Below, one piece after another: positions 27,228 through 37,695 of a stretch of 64,000 nucleotides of DNA. Within the stretch, counting starts at the first letter, position 1; the number at the start of each line of letters is the position of its first letter. This DNA comes from Methylococcaceae bacterium UBA6146 (GTDB lineage Bacteria; Pseudomonadota; Gammaproteobacteria; Methylococcales; Methylomonadaceae). A program made the translations under genes and the position numbers. The notes under the pieces are model-generated. The model was given only the letters and a program-made list of their open reading frames with translations, did not search any database and was not told the origin of the DNA. The DNA is taken from positions 193,289 through 257,288 of the forward strand of contig DIUY01000029.1 of the NCBI GenBank assembly GCA_002422395.1, written 5' to 3'.

Positions 27228-30200
27228 TGGTGCTGGTAGTGCCGAGTTTGCCGGGTTTTTCCAACGCTTAAGTAATGCCGGTCACACAGAGTTGGCGGAG
27301 AAACTGCGGCACACGTTTCTACTGCCAAGCGACCCGGATGCTAGACCGTATTTGCTGGTGACGTTGTATGGTTCGGAAACGCCCTCTTTGGCAGAAAAAC
27401 TGTATGAAGGTTTGTACGATGCGTTAAACCGGCATTCTAGATTTGACCCAAAAACCATTTTACCCACCACGGAATATGACGTTTGTATTCAGCGGTTTGA
27501 AGAAATTACAGCGGAGAACCTATCACTTGCCAATATAGATTTGTCACAGTGGCAAATGGCTGAACACTATTTGACGACGGCGGAAATGCGGACTGGTTTG
27601 AAAAATCATCAACCACAGGCCTTAGATGTATTTAAGCGTTGGCATGAGAAAGTTTGTTTAGGAGCGGCTTTTAATCCGGCGAGCCACGGCGGCAAAAACT
27701 TTATTGAGGCTTATCAAGAAGCGGGCAAAAACCTAGCCGACCAACACGGTTTTGGCGGCATTTTGGTGGTGTGGGACGAATTTGGAGATGTCTTAGCAGA
27801 TTTGGTTCGTAATCCCTATCGTCATGCTCGAAATGAAATTATGGATTTGCAACGGTTCGTGGAAATAGTTTGCGCTCCTAGACAAGGGCATACAGCGTTT
27901 ATCAGTTTAACTCATGTCTCATTTGTCGAATATGCGGCCAGGGATGGCAATGCCGCGACAGAAAAAGAAAGTTTGGAAAAAATTGCAGGTCGTTTTTACA
28001 AACCTTTTAAGATTGAATTGAATGCTGCCGAAAGCGAAGGTTATCATTTATTGGCGATGCAAAAAACGTGGACACCACAAGGAGAACAATGTTGGCAACA
28101 GGCGGTTACAGTGCGTCAAACCCTGTTGGAAAGTTGTGCTGCCTTACCGCTATTTAAAATTTTAGGTTTCCATCTTGCCGATATTCTGAAAGAAGTGTAC
28201 CCGCTACATCCTGTTATGGCGGCTGGCTTGTTCGCGCTGTCCGATTTTGCCCAGTCAACTCGGACGGCTTTAACCTTCTTTCGAGATAATGCTGACAAAT
28301 TATTGACAAGGGAACTCAATGCAGAAGGCTTGTTAGCAGATGAGTTGATCCGGTTACCGGAATTGACGGATTATTATGCCAATAGCCTAAAAGAAAAAGC
28401 AGCTAATGATTGGAATCGTTATCAACGTGCATCTGACCGAATTTCTGCTGATTTACCCGCCACTGAGTTTCAGGCCAAACAAAATATTTTAAAATTATTA
28501 TTTTTGGCGCAACTGCCCAAATTGCTGGGTGAGAACTTCCAAGCGACAGAATTGTTTTTAGCATGTGCGCTTTATGATGCCAAGCCAAACACGTCCGACG
28601 CTATGGAATTGTCCAAGGATTTAGCCTGGCTGAAAGCGGCGGAGTTAGTCTGGAAAAACGACGTGACCGGAGAGTGGCTATTGCTAGGCGATTCCGGTGT
28701 CAATGTGGAAGCGTTGATTGCAGATAAGTTAAACCTGTTTGCCGGGCGTAATCCTGAAACACTGTTGAAGGATCATGCCGACATGATGACCGATTTATTG
28801 CCAATGGTCGGCGTGCATGATTTGGAGCCATCAGTTTGCGGCATTGTCCGATCATATCAGGTCAGTTTGTTGACACCACCGATTAGTAACTCGCTTAAAC
28901 TGGAAAAGCTCACAGTAAGCGCACAGGTTTTTCTGGTGTTGGCAAAAGATGCCGAAGAAATAGATGTGGTTAAGAACAGAATTTCGGAGATGAAAGTAGC
29001 GCCCATTTACTTTTGGTTGCCGGTCGCCGGAATCCGTTCTGAATCCGTTAATATTGAAGGCAAGGATTTTAAATTAAGCGGTTTGTTATGCCGTTATTTG
29101 GCGTTACAAGTGCTGCTGAAAGAAAAAACCGCCAGCGATGATTTGCGCCGCCAATTGACGGCGAAATGGGAAAAAAATCGCCAGGATTTGGTGAAAATTT
29201 TGCGGGTACTCTATGGACGCGACGGATTAACGAGCGGCAAAAGCCAAATTGTTCAGGCAGGCACAACAAATAACCTGCCCTGCAATAGCTGGCATGAATT
29301 CCGTAGTGTTCTTGCGAAGAAGATACAAGGACTGTATGACCAGGAAATCCCAATCCGCGCCAATAATATGAACAGGCTCAACGATGAAAAATATACCGGC
29401 AGCAGCAAGGTACAAAAAATCGTAGAGCGCATCCTGAACTTTGCCACTCACGAGAAGTATCAAACCGATTTGCTGGGTGAAGACAAGGAAACGAGTGAAC
29501 CATCGGCATTGATTGATGGTGTGTTAGGCGTTAATCAGTTGTTTATCCTGCGGTCTAGCGGCTGGGATATTAAAAAAATAGAAGAATCCGACGGGAAGGT
29601 GAAAGAGGTTTTAAAACTGTTGCACGATAACTTGTTGCGTAAGCGCGAACAGCCCTATTTAGTCAAAGAATTGCGCGACAAGCTGGTTGCCCCGCCATTC
29701 GGCTTGCCTGCTTGTACGTTGTCTTTATTTGCAGCGGTTGCGGTACGCGATGAGGTTAAACGTTTGCGTTGGGGTAGTACCAACGAAACCGACCCTGCCA
29801 CGAATCTGACAGAGGCTTTTAATCAGGACAGTAAACTGACTATCCGGTTATTTGAATTTAGTAACAAGCAATTGAAAATATTGTCCGCGCTCAGCCAGTA
29901 TTTCAGGCTAAGCAAAGATAATCAGCAATCTGATGAAGAATTTGCCAGCCAATCGGTGCAATCGCTACGCAGATTCGTAAACGAACAAACGGAAGCAGTA
30001 AAAAGCTCAGGGCAACTCAATGGGCAAACTAAAGAATTGGTTAAATTCTTACAGCAAGTCGGCAAAAGCCCACAAGAGGTCGCCGAATGTTTGCTGAGGT
30101 TATTGGTTTTAGATAAAGCAACTGAACATGTCATTGCTACGGACGGACACGGAAAAGTAAAAGAACTGCTTGATGATTTTGAACGAATTAGTCACGCCAA

Positions 30201-30624
30201 GCAACACGAGTTAAAGCAAACCGTGCAAACCGTTTTGCCGGGCAACCCGGAAACCAAGAACCGCCTAATTGCCAATTTGAACCACCATTCTGCCAGTAAT
30301 GAAGCAAAATCTTTTGCCCGCTTACTTGAAGGGCATGGACACGCTGACGAAATATGTCCTGATAAAATTACTCAGGCGTTGTTGAATAAACCCATTGAAG
30401 ATTGTACTGAAACTGAAATTGGACGATGCCAAGGCAAATTAGAGGCTTTAGTTGCACATCATCAACAGTCTCCCCTTGTCTATCCGCCTGCAGCTCAAGT
30501 TGCCGAACCCATTTCCACTAAAGAGCAGTTAATCATTTCTCTGCAAAGGCATATTCAGGCTTGCGGGTTAGCCAATGGCGACATAGCCACTGCCTTACGC
30601 ACGGTTTTAGCTGACTACGAGTAA
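27118..30624 (+). CDS. large P-loop ATPase of the DUF4007 operon, N-terminus lost
   Basis: About 1150 residues open from near 27165. The GTG at 27118 is only the first available start: the codons before 27165 are a shifted reading of the preceding gene. The authentic sequence begins at Walker A GNYGSGKSHLA (27169 onward), with Walker B LVVWDEFGDVLA about 220 residues later. The rest is helical and of unknown function, and resembles the large DUF6079/BrxC-type ATPases of BREX and related islands. An intact gene should have some tens of residues before the P-loop. Whether it is still expressed is unclear. Confidence 0.7.
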   Translation: MPNADLRPVQTSYGCCFGNYGSGKSHLAVLIAQLFRDGAGSAEFAGFFQRLSNAGHTELAEKLRHTFLLPSDPDARPYLLVTLYGSETPSLAEKLYEGLYDALNRHSRFDPKTILPTTEYDVCIQRFEEITAENLSLANIDLSQWQMAEHYLTTAEMRTGLKNHQPQALDVFKRWHEKVCLGAAFNPASHGGKNFIEAYQEAGKNLADQHGFGGILVVWDEFGDVLADLVRNPYRHARNEIMDLQRFVEIVCAPRQGHTAFISLTHVSFVEYAARDGNAATEKESLEKIAGRFYKPFKIELNAAESEGYHLLAMQKTWTPQGEQCWQQAVTVRQTLLESCAALPLFKILGFHLADILKEVYPLHPVMAAGLFALSDFAQSTRTALTFFRDNADKLLTRELNAEGLLADELIRLPELTDYYANSLKEKAANDWNRYQRASDRISADLPATEFQAKQNILKLLFLAQLPKLLGENFQATELFLACALYDAKPNTSDAMELSKDLAWLKAAELVWKNDVTGEWLLLGDSGVNVEALIADKLNLFAGRNPETLLKDHADMMTDLLPMVGVHDLEPSVCGIVRSYQVSLLTPPISNSLKLEKLTVSAQVFLVLAKDAEEIDVVKNRISEMKVAPIYFWLPVAGIRSESVNIEGKDFKLSGLLCRYLALQVLLKEKTASDDLRRQLTAKWEKNRQDLVKILRVLYGRDGLTSGKSQIVQAGTTNNLPCNSWHEFRSVLAKKIQGLYDQEIPIRANNMNRLNDEKYTGSSKVQKIVERILNFATHEKYQTDLLGEDKETSEPSALIDGVLGVNQLFILRSSGWDIKKIEESDGKVKEVLKLLHDNLLRKREQPYLVKELRDKLVAPPFGLPACTLSLFAAVAVRDEVKRLRWGSTNETDPATNLTEAFNQDSKLTIRLFEFSNKQLKILSALSQYFRLSKDNQQSDEEFASQSVQSLRRFVNEQTEAVKSSGQLNGQTKELVKFLQQVGKSPQEVAECLLRLLVLDKATEHVIATDGHGKVKELLDDFERISHAKQHELKQTVQTVLPGNPETKNRLIANLNHHSASNEAKSFARLLEGHGHADEICPDKITQALLNKPIEDCTETEIGRCQGKLEALVAHHQQSPLVYPPAAQVAEPISTKEQLIISLQRHIQACGLANGDIATALRTVLADYE

Positions 30625-30628
30625 TACC

Positions 30629-32905
30629 ATGCCTGTACAGCTGATCCGTGATGAATTCAATATAGATAACCATGATGCCGTGGTGATTAAAACGGCTGAC
30701 GAAGTTTTGCCCGTAATGTGTCAGATTGACCAGCATTTAATAGCAAAGGCGGAAACCCTGTTGAGGGTGCGTTTGGGCAATCAGGCGTTATGGCAGCGTT
30801 TTAGGCACTATGAAGGTTATAACGGTGTCTTGCCGACTTTGGAACTAATCCCTAGGGTTGTGTTAGCGCAAAACTGGAATAGGGTCATTCCTGATTGGTT
30901 GGGTAATGCGTTAATTGTCAGATTGGGTTTGTTGGAAAAGCCCTTCCTCGCCACGAACACTGCGGAAGCGTTTGCAGAAAGTGTATTGCAAGCATGTCTT
31001 CCTGAATTGCCGGATATGAATGCTGAAAACTTTATTGAGCTATTAAGCCGCCAAGGCATGACTTTGCATATCCTGTTGGAAGTCGCTCCTCTAAATGAGG
31101 CATTTGGCCGCTATTTGATGTCAAGCTTAGGGTTTGAAGCTAAAGCCGCACAAGGGTTTGTGCGTGAATGGCTGAACGCGCAACATCCAAGCACATTCTT
31201 TAATAACCTGGCCTATCAACAGCATTTGGAGCAATTACGGGTGTTTATCAGCACCTATCAACTTAATATGGCTTTGCCGCCGAAAACCTATGATGCCAGT
31301 TTCTTGCAAGCATTACCTGAGCTGTCATTGCCTGAACATCAAGCCAATGGTTTGGCTAACAAATATTTATTGGCTTTAGCCGCCATTGACCGGAAAATCC
31401 ATGCACGGGAAATTCCGCCCGATGTTTTAGCGGATTGGTTGATCGATTGGCCTAGTCTGCTTGATGTCATTGCAGAGCGTGTTGCTAGCCAACGTGATTG
31501 GCTGACCCCTGCTTTATTTGCTAAATTGCAAACCTTGCGTAGCGAAAAAGCCCAAGCATTAACGTTGGCATTTCAGAAGTTGCTCGATGGTTATCCGCTA
31601 TTAAATATTTCCGCTACGGTTGATGAAGCTGTCCAATGGAGTGAAGGCTATTTTGAGTATTGCCGGCTAGCCTTTTTGGACAACCATCCATTAGACGAGG
31701 CTATCAATAGCAGTTTTAGCGATTGGTTGCTGGCTGCACAATCTGCACGAGTGCCCCGATCAAAATACGATTGGCGGCAATTTTCCGCTAACGTCAAAAG
31801 CTATTTACACAAGGGCTATGTAGCTGTCATTGTGATGGTCGATGCCTTATCGGCACTGAATCAGGATAAAGTGTTGCAGGTATTGCAAGGGATGGACAAT
31901 TTAGGTTTACATCCAGAAACATTGTTTGCACCGCTGCCAACCTTGACCGAGGTGGGAAAAATGGCGGTACTGACGGGTTTGCCTGTTAACCAACACCCGT
32001 CTGGAAATCAAGAGGCTATCCTACGCCACGTTTATCAAGCTTATTTGCCGACACCGGACGCGCTTAAGGTGCTAAAAAGTTGGGAAGAAAGTAATCAACG
32101 CTTAGAACGTATCGAAGACGCGACACAATTGTTAGTGTATTTTGAAAACCGTTTGGATGAACGTCTGCATGATTGCCCCAGTTTCAGTAAGCACCGCGAC
32201 GATATTCAGCCGATCATGAACCAAATCAAACGTATGTTGAACGGCTGGCAAAAAGATGCGGGCTTGCTGAACAAAGACATTGTGTTTTTTATCACTGCCG
32301 ATCATGGCATGACCGTCACCCAAAGCCTTTACCAAAACCAAGCTATCACTGAATGCAAGGACAGGGCGGTTAAATTAAAAGGCGCAACTTCTTTGCCCGA
32401 TGATTTTGCGGTGCTCGATGAATACGCGGCACTTAAAAAACGATATAGGTTGACCCCTAGCGGTTTATTGGCACACGGTGGCCTCACCCCGGAAGAAGTT
32501 CTGATACCCTGCATCACCCTGGCTTCAAAGCCGCCTCCAATGGGGGCAACACCTTTAGAGATTAAATTGCCGGATAACTACTGTGTGCGGGTGGCAGATA
32601 GGCGCTGGCAAATAGAAATACAACTTATCAATCATGATAGGGATTTGACCGCTATTGAAATCAGTCTGGCCCCACCTTTTTCAGGCACGGGAAATATCGA
32701 TAGCCTAAGGGCGTATAAAACCCAAAACTTAACGCTACGCTTTAGCTCCACGCAAGAACAAGAAGGCTTTACTGAAATCGAAGTCTTACTGTCTTATCAC
32801 TATGCGAGCTTTCATGAACAAGATCATAAAATATTAACGGTTAAATTCCCCGCTTCCTTGATAGAAAAAGATGCAGGCACGCAAAGTTTTGAGGATATGT
32901 TTTGA
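30629..32905 (+). CDS. PglZ-domain protein
   Basis: 758 residues. The PglZ alkaline-phosphatase-like domain is visible in YVAVIVMVDALSALNQDK (metal-binding Asp, about residue 400), LPTLTEVGKMAVLTGLP with the catalytic Thr region, and FFITADHGMTV with the distal Asp-His. PglZ is the shared core of BREX, Pgl and several phosphorothioation-linked islands; its biochemical target in these is not settled. It is 4 bases from the preceding ATPase and overlaps the next gene by 4 bases. Confidence 0.88.
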   Translation: MPVQLIRDEFNIDNHDAVVIKTADEVLPVMCQIDQHLIAKAETLLRVRLGNQALWQRFRHYEGYNGVLPTLELIPRVVLAQNWNRVIPDWLGNALIVRLGLLEKPFLATNTAEAFAESVLQACLPELPDMNAENFIELLSRQGMTLHILLEVAPLNEAFGRYLMSSLGFEAKAAQGFVREWLNAQHPSTFFNNLAYQQHLEQLRVFISTYQLNMALPPKTYDASFLQALPELSLPEHQANGLANKYLLALAAIDRKIHAREIPPDVLADWLIDWPSLLDVIAERVASQRDWLTPALFAKLQTLRSEKAQALTLAFQKLLDGYPLLNISATVDEAVQWSEGYFEYCRLAFLDNHPLDEAINSSFSDWLLAAQSARVPRSKYDWRQFSANVKSYLHKGYVAVIVMVDALSALNQDKVLQVLQGMDNLGLHPETLFAPLPTLTEVGKMAVLTGLPVNQHPSGNQEAILRHVYQAYLPTPDALKVLKSWEESNQRLERIEDATQLLVYFENRLDERLHDCPSFSKHRDDIQPIMNQIKRMLNGWQKDAGLLNKDIVFFITADHGMTVTQSLYQNQAITECKDRAVKLKGATSLPDDFAVLDEYAALKKRYRLTPSGLLAHGGLTPEEVLIPCITLASKPPPMGATPLEIKLPDNYCVRVADRRWQIEIQLINHDRDLTAIEISLAPPFSGTGNIDSLRAYKTQNLTLRFSSTQEQEGFTEIEVLLSYHYASFHEQDHKILTVKFPASLIEKDAGTQSFEDMF

Positions 32906-34302
32906 CAGCTATAGACCCGCAACAACTCGACGCAAAAATTGCCGCCGCTTTCGGTGAATTGACCATTGATAAGGCATTAGTCCGGCAACTGAAAATCCGT
33001 GAAAAACGCACCATTCCTAGTTTCGTTGAGGAATGGTTGATTTCTCGCTTTAAAAAGCCAGATCAAAGTGATGCAGAAATTTATCAGGCCATCACCGACT
33101 TTATGAGTCGGCATTTGCCCGCCAAAAATGAAAAAGAAAAAATCAAATACCGCTTACAGTCTGGTGAATCCATTGTTTTGCTGGATCGCTTTGATGTCCG
33201 CATAGACATTAAAAAAAGCGAAAAATTATTGACCATTCCTTGTCTGGATGAACGTAACGCCCGTGTTTCTGATGACGTATTAAATTCTAACCAAATCCTG
33301 TTAGAAGGCGGGCAATGGGGCGCGGGGCGTTTGTTTGTACGGCCTGAAGGCAAAATAAACGTTATTGAGCTGACCGAATTCCATCCTATGCAATCAGGCA
33401 AAGTTCGGCTTGAACAGCTGGTAAAAGCGCGTGAAGAATTTACCACACGGGAATGGATAGCTCTGTTACTGAGGACGATGGGCTACGAACCCGCCGCTTA
33501 TAATGAAGACCAGCAAAACCATGTCATTCTGCGCCTGTTACCGCTCTTGCAAAACAACCTGAATTTAATGGAATTAGCCCCCAAAGGCACGGGCAAATCG
33601 TTCATTTATTCAAACTTAAGCCGTTATGTTTGGCTAAACAGCGGCGGCGCATTAACCCAAGCGCAATTGTTTAAAAACTTAAATACTAAGGAAGTGGGCT
33701 TATTGGGCCGCCATGATTTATTGGTGCTCGATGAAGGCCAGTCGATTAGCTTTAAGGGCGAGGACGACATACAGGCCAAGTTTAAAGACTATTTGGAATC
33801 CGGTCATTTCAGTATTGGCAACGATAAAATCACCAGTGAATGCGGGTTGATTGTATTGGCGAATATTGAGTTGTATCAAGGCCTGCCTCGGCAAAGCAAC
33901 TATATCCGCCATTTGCCGGACATGTTTCATGAAAGCGCCTTAATGGATCGTTTTCACGTCATTATCCCTGGTTGGAAAATCCCGCGTTTTGAAACCCAAA
34001 ACGCCGCCCAAGGTTTTGGCATAAAAGCCGATGTGTTTGGTGAATACCTGCATCAATTGCGGACAGTCAGTTTTGCCGAATTTCCGTTCGGCAAACCACC
34101 CAACCTGACAGGCGACAGCCGCGATGTCAAAGCTGTTTCCCGCCTTGCTACTGCCTTGTCAAAACTATTACTACTCAATCCTGACCATCCTGATTATGAA
34201 GCTTATGTGTTGAATCCGGCGAAGGATTTGAGGGCAAGAGTCAGGACGCAATTGGCTGAACTTGACCCGCATGAGTTCTCGGCGGAGTTGAGGGTTTATT
34301 AA
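32902..34302 (+). CDS. BrxL-like AAA+ ATPase lacking the Lon-type protease tail
   Basis: 466 residues with a TTG start overlapping the PglZ stop (TTGA). The N-terminus (LRVRQLKIREKRTIPSFVEEW-like, here LVRQLKIREKRTIPSFVEEW) and core match BrxL: Walker A MELAPKGTGKSFIYSNL (about 230), Walker B LLVLDEGQSI and the arginine-rich ALMDRFHVIIPGW. BREX BrxL proteins are normally near 680 residues with a C-terminal Lon-like domain; this one stops after the AAA+ lid, at a normal stop codon. It probably forms a DNA-binding ring ATPase. It ends the operon. Confidence 0.85.
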   Translation: MTAIDPQQLDAKIAAAFGELTIDKALVRQLKIREKRTIPSFVEEWLISRFKKPDQSDAEIYQAITDFMSRHLPAKNEKEKIKYRLQSGESIVLLDRFDVRIDIKKSEKLLTIPCLDERNARVSDDVLNSNQILLEGGQWGAGRLFVRPEGKINVIELTEFHPMQSGKVRLEQLVKAREEFTTREWIALLLRTMGYEPAAYNEDQQNHVILRLLPLLQNNLNLMELAPKGTGKSFIYSNLSRYVWLNSGGALTQAQLFKNLNTKEVGLLGRHDLLVLDEGQSISFKGEDDIQAKFKDYLESGHFSIGNDKITSECGLIVLANIELYQGLPRQSNYIRHLPDMFHESALMDRFHVIIPGWKIPRFETQNAAQGFGIKADVFGEYLHQLRTVSFAEFPFGKPPNLTGDSRDVKAVSRLATALSKLLLLNPDHPDYEAYVLNPAKDLRARVRTQLAELDPHEFSAELRVY

Positions 34303-34345
34303 AGCTACTCTCAACAGAATCTTTAATTTATATATTGGTGAAAAT

Positions 34346-37300
34346 ATGGTAATTCAAGGTCGACTACTGGAAGCGTTAAAAAGTAAAAAACTGATATTAT
34401 TTTCTGGTGCAGGTGTTGGGCAAGCAGCAGGGTTATTTGGTACAGCACAATTGCGTGATTACATATATGAAAAAGCTAATAATCTTAATTACCAAGGATC
34501 TTCAGATCAATCTTTTGAAAGATTAGCTGCCGATTTACAAAATAATCCAGCATTTGGTCGTGAGTGGTTAACTCGCACAGTAAGCGAATACTTTTGTAAA
34601 CCAGCAAGTTATACGAATTTAGAATGCCACACTAAACTTTTAATGCTCAACTGCTTGGATTCAATTTTTACCACAAATTACGACATAGCCTTTGAACAAG
34701 CGACAGCGCGAGCTATGCTAGATATTCGGGTAAGAGCATTAGATACAGTTTCAGGAGCAACTGCTCAAACGCCAAAAGACACTATAAACTGCTATAAACT
34801 GCATGGTTGTGCTGATTATGTAACTAAATCCCCTCAACATGCACATCCGCTTGTTCTATCTCGAAAAGATTGGCAAATAGCAACGGAGAATAGAAAAGAA
34901 ATTCTTAAAGAATTAACAACAAAAGTTAATAGCGGGTGTGTTGTCATCTTTGCAGGATTCAATTTATCAAATGGTGATAACTCTGATATAGCCAGAGCCG
35001 TATTCGAAGGTAACGGGGATGTATTGAGATCAGATCATTGGCAGTCAAATTCCTGTTATGCACTAGTGATTAACCCATCAGAAGATGATAAAAAAAATTA
35101 CAGGGAGGACTACTCTTGCGAAGTAATTCACGGGGATTTTTCCACGTTTGTTTCTGAACTTGAGGCGGCTTGTAAGTCGTTGGAAAAAAATGAATTTGTC
35201 ATTAATGACAACACATCACAAATATGCCTTTCTGTTCTCAACTGTACTGAAACATTTACGAAGGATTTTTGGGATGAGATTTCAGATAGTTTCTTTATTT
35301 GGCACGGTCAAACATTAGCCGAGACGATTAAAGAAAAATGCAGCCTAGATAATTGGCATGAACCACCTTCAATAAAAATGCTAACGAATAATCGCTATAT
35401 CGAACGCGATATTTTAAGCAAGGTTATTAGCGAATCTATCAAAGCAATCAAAGAAATATCGAAACACAAGAGAAATTATGTAATCTCTATAACTGGAGAG
35501 AGGGGAACAGGTAAAAGTGTCATTTTATTGCAACTTGCTAAATATTGTTACGAAACACTTAAGCAACCTATTATCTTTCTAAAAGAGGATGCGTTTCTTG
35601 AAGTGCAGTCAAAAAATGAAAATTCTCTTAGCATACAAGGCTGGGAAGCAAAATCACTTGATACGATACTTTCGCCTTTCTTTGATAGGGCTGAGTCAGT
35701 AGTCCCAATACTAATAGCTGACAATCAACCTCATCGAAAGTTAAAAGCTATACAACTCGCTGGATACTTGAGTAATCATGGCAAGCCATGCTTACTAATT
35801 ATTTCTGAGCATGGTTCATCTGAAAATATTGATTTAAGTAATAAGCAAATAAATATTCCATCTCTATTATCAAACACCGAGATCGATAGGCTGTTTGATA
35901 AATTATCAGTTGATCGCCCTGCTATATTAGAAAAACGAGATATTCTTTTGTATAGTGCTAAACAAGAAAAAGACATTCTTATAATCATGTACGAATGGTT
36001 GGACGAAAATTTTAGACCATTCACACGGATTATATCTGATACAGCTAGCCAGATTTCAAAATCGAATCTTCTAAGGCAAGTTTATATTTTGATTGCAACT
36101 TTTCATGTCGCTGGATACAAACCATCATTATCTTTGATAATACGTGCCGCCGATTATCCCGCCGATAACGTTTTAACTTCTCTAAAAAACGGAGATTTTG
36201 GTCTTCGTCTTTCTTCTGATGCAATGGTTTTATATAGACACTCACTTATTTCTAGTAGATTATTGGCTGAAATGGGAGTAACAACGCTAGACCAACTAAA
36301 AGCCATAATCTCTTGTATAAAAAAAGGCAGTGCCTCGGATGTTCGATTTTTTAAAGATTTTCTCGATTATTTATTCAATTTAGGCAATCCTAGTTTTACT
36401 GTTTCCGATATTGAAGCTATTAAGGAAGCGACTGAACAAAACACTGTTTTCAATAGTGAATGGGACTTGCACCATAAATACGCTGCTTATCTTGCTCGAG
36501 ATTCTTATGATCTTTCGTATTATCAAGAAGCTAGACGTTATTGTGATAAAGCCCTTTCTTTAGCTGTTGATGATAGCAATCGCTCTAGTATTTATCACAC
36601 GTTAGGAAATATTGAATATAAACAATACCAAATATGCCATGATAAAAATCCAGAATTAGCAAAAGGATGTTATGAGCGAGCAGTTGAAAAATTTGAATTA
36701 AGTAAGCAATTAAGGTCTTATCAAACTGAACATGCTTACGTTACTCATATTGATTTCATAAATTTTCAATTAAATACAATTCATAGCAACTCTTTGGATT
36801 GTGAAGCAAAAATAGTTGAGCTTACAGCTAGTAAATTTGCAACATTTTGGGAGGCTTTAAAAGTTGTTGACAAAGACCAACAGCGTTTTTTGAGTGATAG
36901 ATTTAGAAGTGAAAAAAAGCTCGTATGGAATGAATTGAAAAAAAATATAAGGGAGTATATAGAAGAAAATGCGTATCAGTTAAAACCAAATAAGATATTA
37001 TTTGATTGTTACCTAGATCAATGTCTAACTGAGAAAAGTAAGAGTTCTCGCGAGAGAATCAATTATCTATATAATTTGCACGCGGAAAATCGTGATCCTG
37101 ATATATTAATTCCACTGATGGAAGGAATGAAAAGATCTTTTTTATTAAGTGCGGAATCTCGTTCAGATATCCTCCGATCAATTGCCAGTGAATTGTTTGA
37201 CTCTACATCCCCCATTTCGAACTTTACTCGTGCGCGTGGGATTAGACTACTAGCAATTGACTCTTTTGTTTCCAGAAAATTTGAATATCTTACAAGACAT

Positions 37301-37681
37301 GTGCTTAAAAATGCTGCAAATCTCTATCAGGAAATACGTCCTCGATTTTTAGAATTTGAATATATATTGCCGCATGAATACTACAGTAGCGCAGGCGTAA
37401 ATGATGAATCTGCATTAAAGCTTTTTTTAGATCACGGTTCAAACTGCTTTTACAATGTGAAATCAGCAGAAGTAATGGAGCTTACTTTTAATAGACGCTC
37501 AAATGCAGCGCAACAAAATGCTTCAAAGTTCACATATTTATCGAGTACTCGTTTAGGTGATTTTCCTCTCAAGGTTCCTACGTTGGAAATTATCTCCACT
37601 AATAATATTTTTACAGCAAAGTGTATTGTTCAGTACTCGGCTTTTGGTATGAGTGGAAATTTACTAAAACCTTCAACATAA
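34346..37681 (+). CDS. SIR2 - STAND-like NTPase - TPR defence protein
   Basis: 1111 residues in three parts. An N-terminal SIR2-like NAD-hydrolase domain has LILFSGAGVG, the FTTNYD motif (about 112) and KLHGCAD with the catalytic His (about 150). A central P-loop NTPase has TGERGTGKSVILLQLAKYC (about 382) and a following helical lid. A C-terminal TPR-like helical region follows (YYQEARRYCDKAL, IYHTLGNIEYKQY, LAKGCYERAVEKF). This is the architecture of phage-sensing STAND ATPases that deplete NAD on activation. GGTGA precedes the ATG. The gene is visibly more AT-rich than its neighbours, suggesting separate acquisition. It stands 43 bases after the BrxL-like gene. Confidence 0.85.
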   Translation: MVIQGRLLEALKSKKLILFSGAGVGQAAGLFGTAQLRDYIYEKANNLNYQGSSDQSFERLAADLQNNPAFGREWLTRTVSEYFCKPASYTNLECHTKLLMLNCLDSIFTTNYDIAFEQATARAMLDIRVRALDTVSGATAQTPKDTINCYKLHGCADYVTKSPQHAHPLVLSRKDWQIATENRKEILKELTTKVNSGCVVIFAGFNLSNGDNSDIARAVFEGNGDVLRSDHWQSNSCYALVINPSEDDKKNYREDYSCEVIHGDFSTFVSELEAACKSLEKNEFVINDNTSQICLSVLNCTETFTKDFWDEISDSFFIWHGQTLAETIKEKCSLDNWHEPPSIKMLTNNRYIERDILSKVISESIKAIKEISKHKRNYVISITGERGTGKSVILLQLAKYCYETLKQPIIFLKEDAFLEVQSKNENSLSIQGWEAKSLDTILSPFFDRAESVVPILIADNQPHRKLKAIQLAGYLSNHGKPCLLIISEHGSSENIDLSNKQINIPSLLSNTEIDRLFDKLSVDRPAILEKRDILLYSAKQEKDILIIMYEWLDENFRPFTRIISDTASQISKSNLLRQVYILIATFHVAGYKPSLSLIIRAADYPADNVLTSLKNGDFGLRLSSDAMVLYRHSLISSRLLAEMGVTTLDQLKAIISCIKKGSASDVRFFKDFLDYLFNLGNPSFTVSDIEAIKEATEQNTVFNSEWDLHHKYAAYLARDSYDLSYYQEARRYCDKALSLAVDDSNRSSIYHTLGNIEYKQYQICHDKNPELAKGCYERAVEKFELSKQLRSYQTEHAYVTHIDFINFQLNTIHSNSLDCEAKIVELTASKFATFWEALKVVDKDQQRFLSDRFRSEKKLVWNELKKNIREYIEENAYQLKPNKILFDCYLDQCLTEKSKSSRERINYLYNLHAENRDPDILIPLMEGMKRSFLLSAESRSDILRSIASELFDSTSPISNFTRARGIRLLAIDSFVSRKFEYLTRHVLKNAANLYQEIRPRFLEFEYILPHEYYSSAGVNDESALKLFLDHGSNCFYNVKSAEVMELTFNRRSNAAQQNASKFTYLSSTRLGDFPLKVPTLEIISTNNIFTAKCIVQYSAFGMSGNLLKPST

Positions 37682-37695
37682 ATTTTGCAAGGGTT

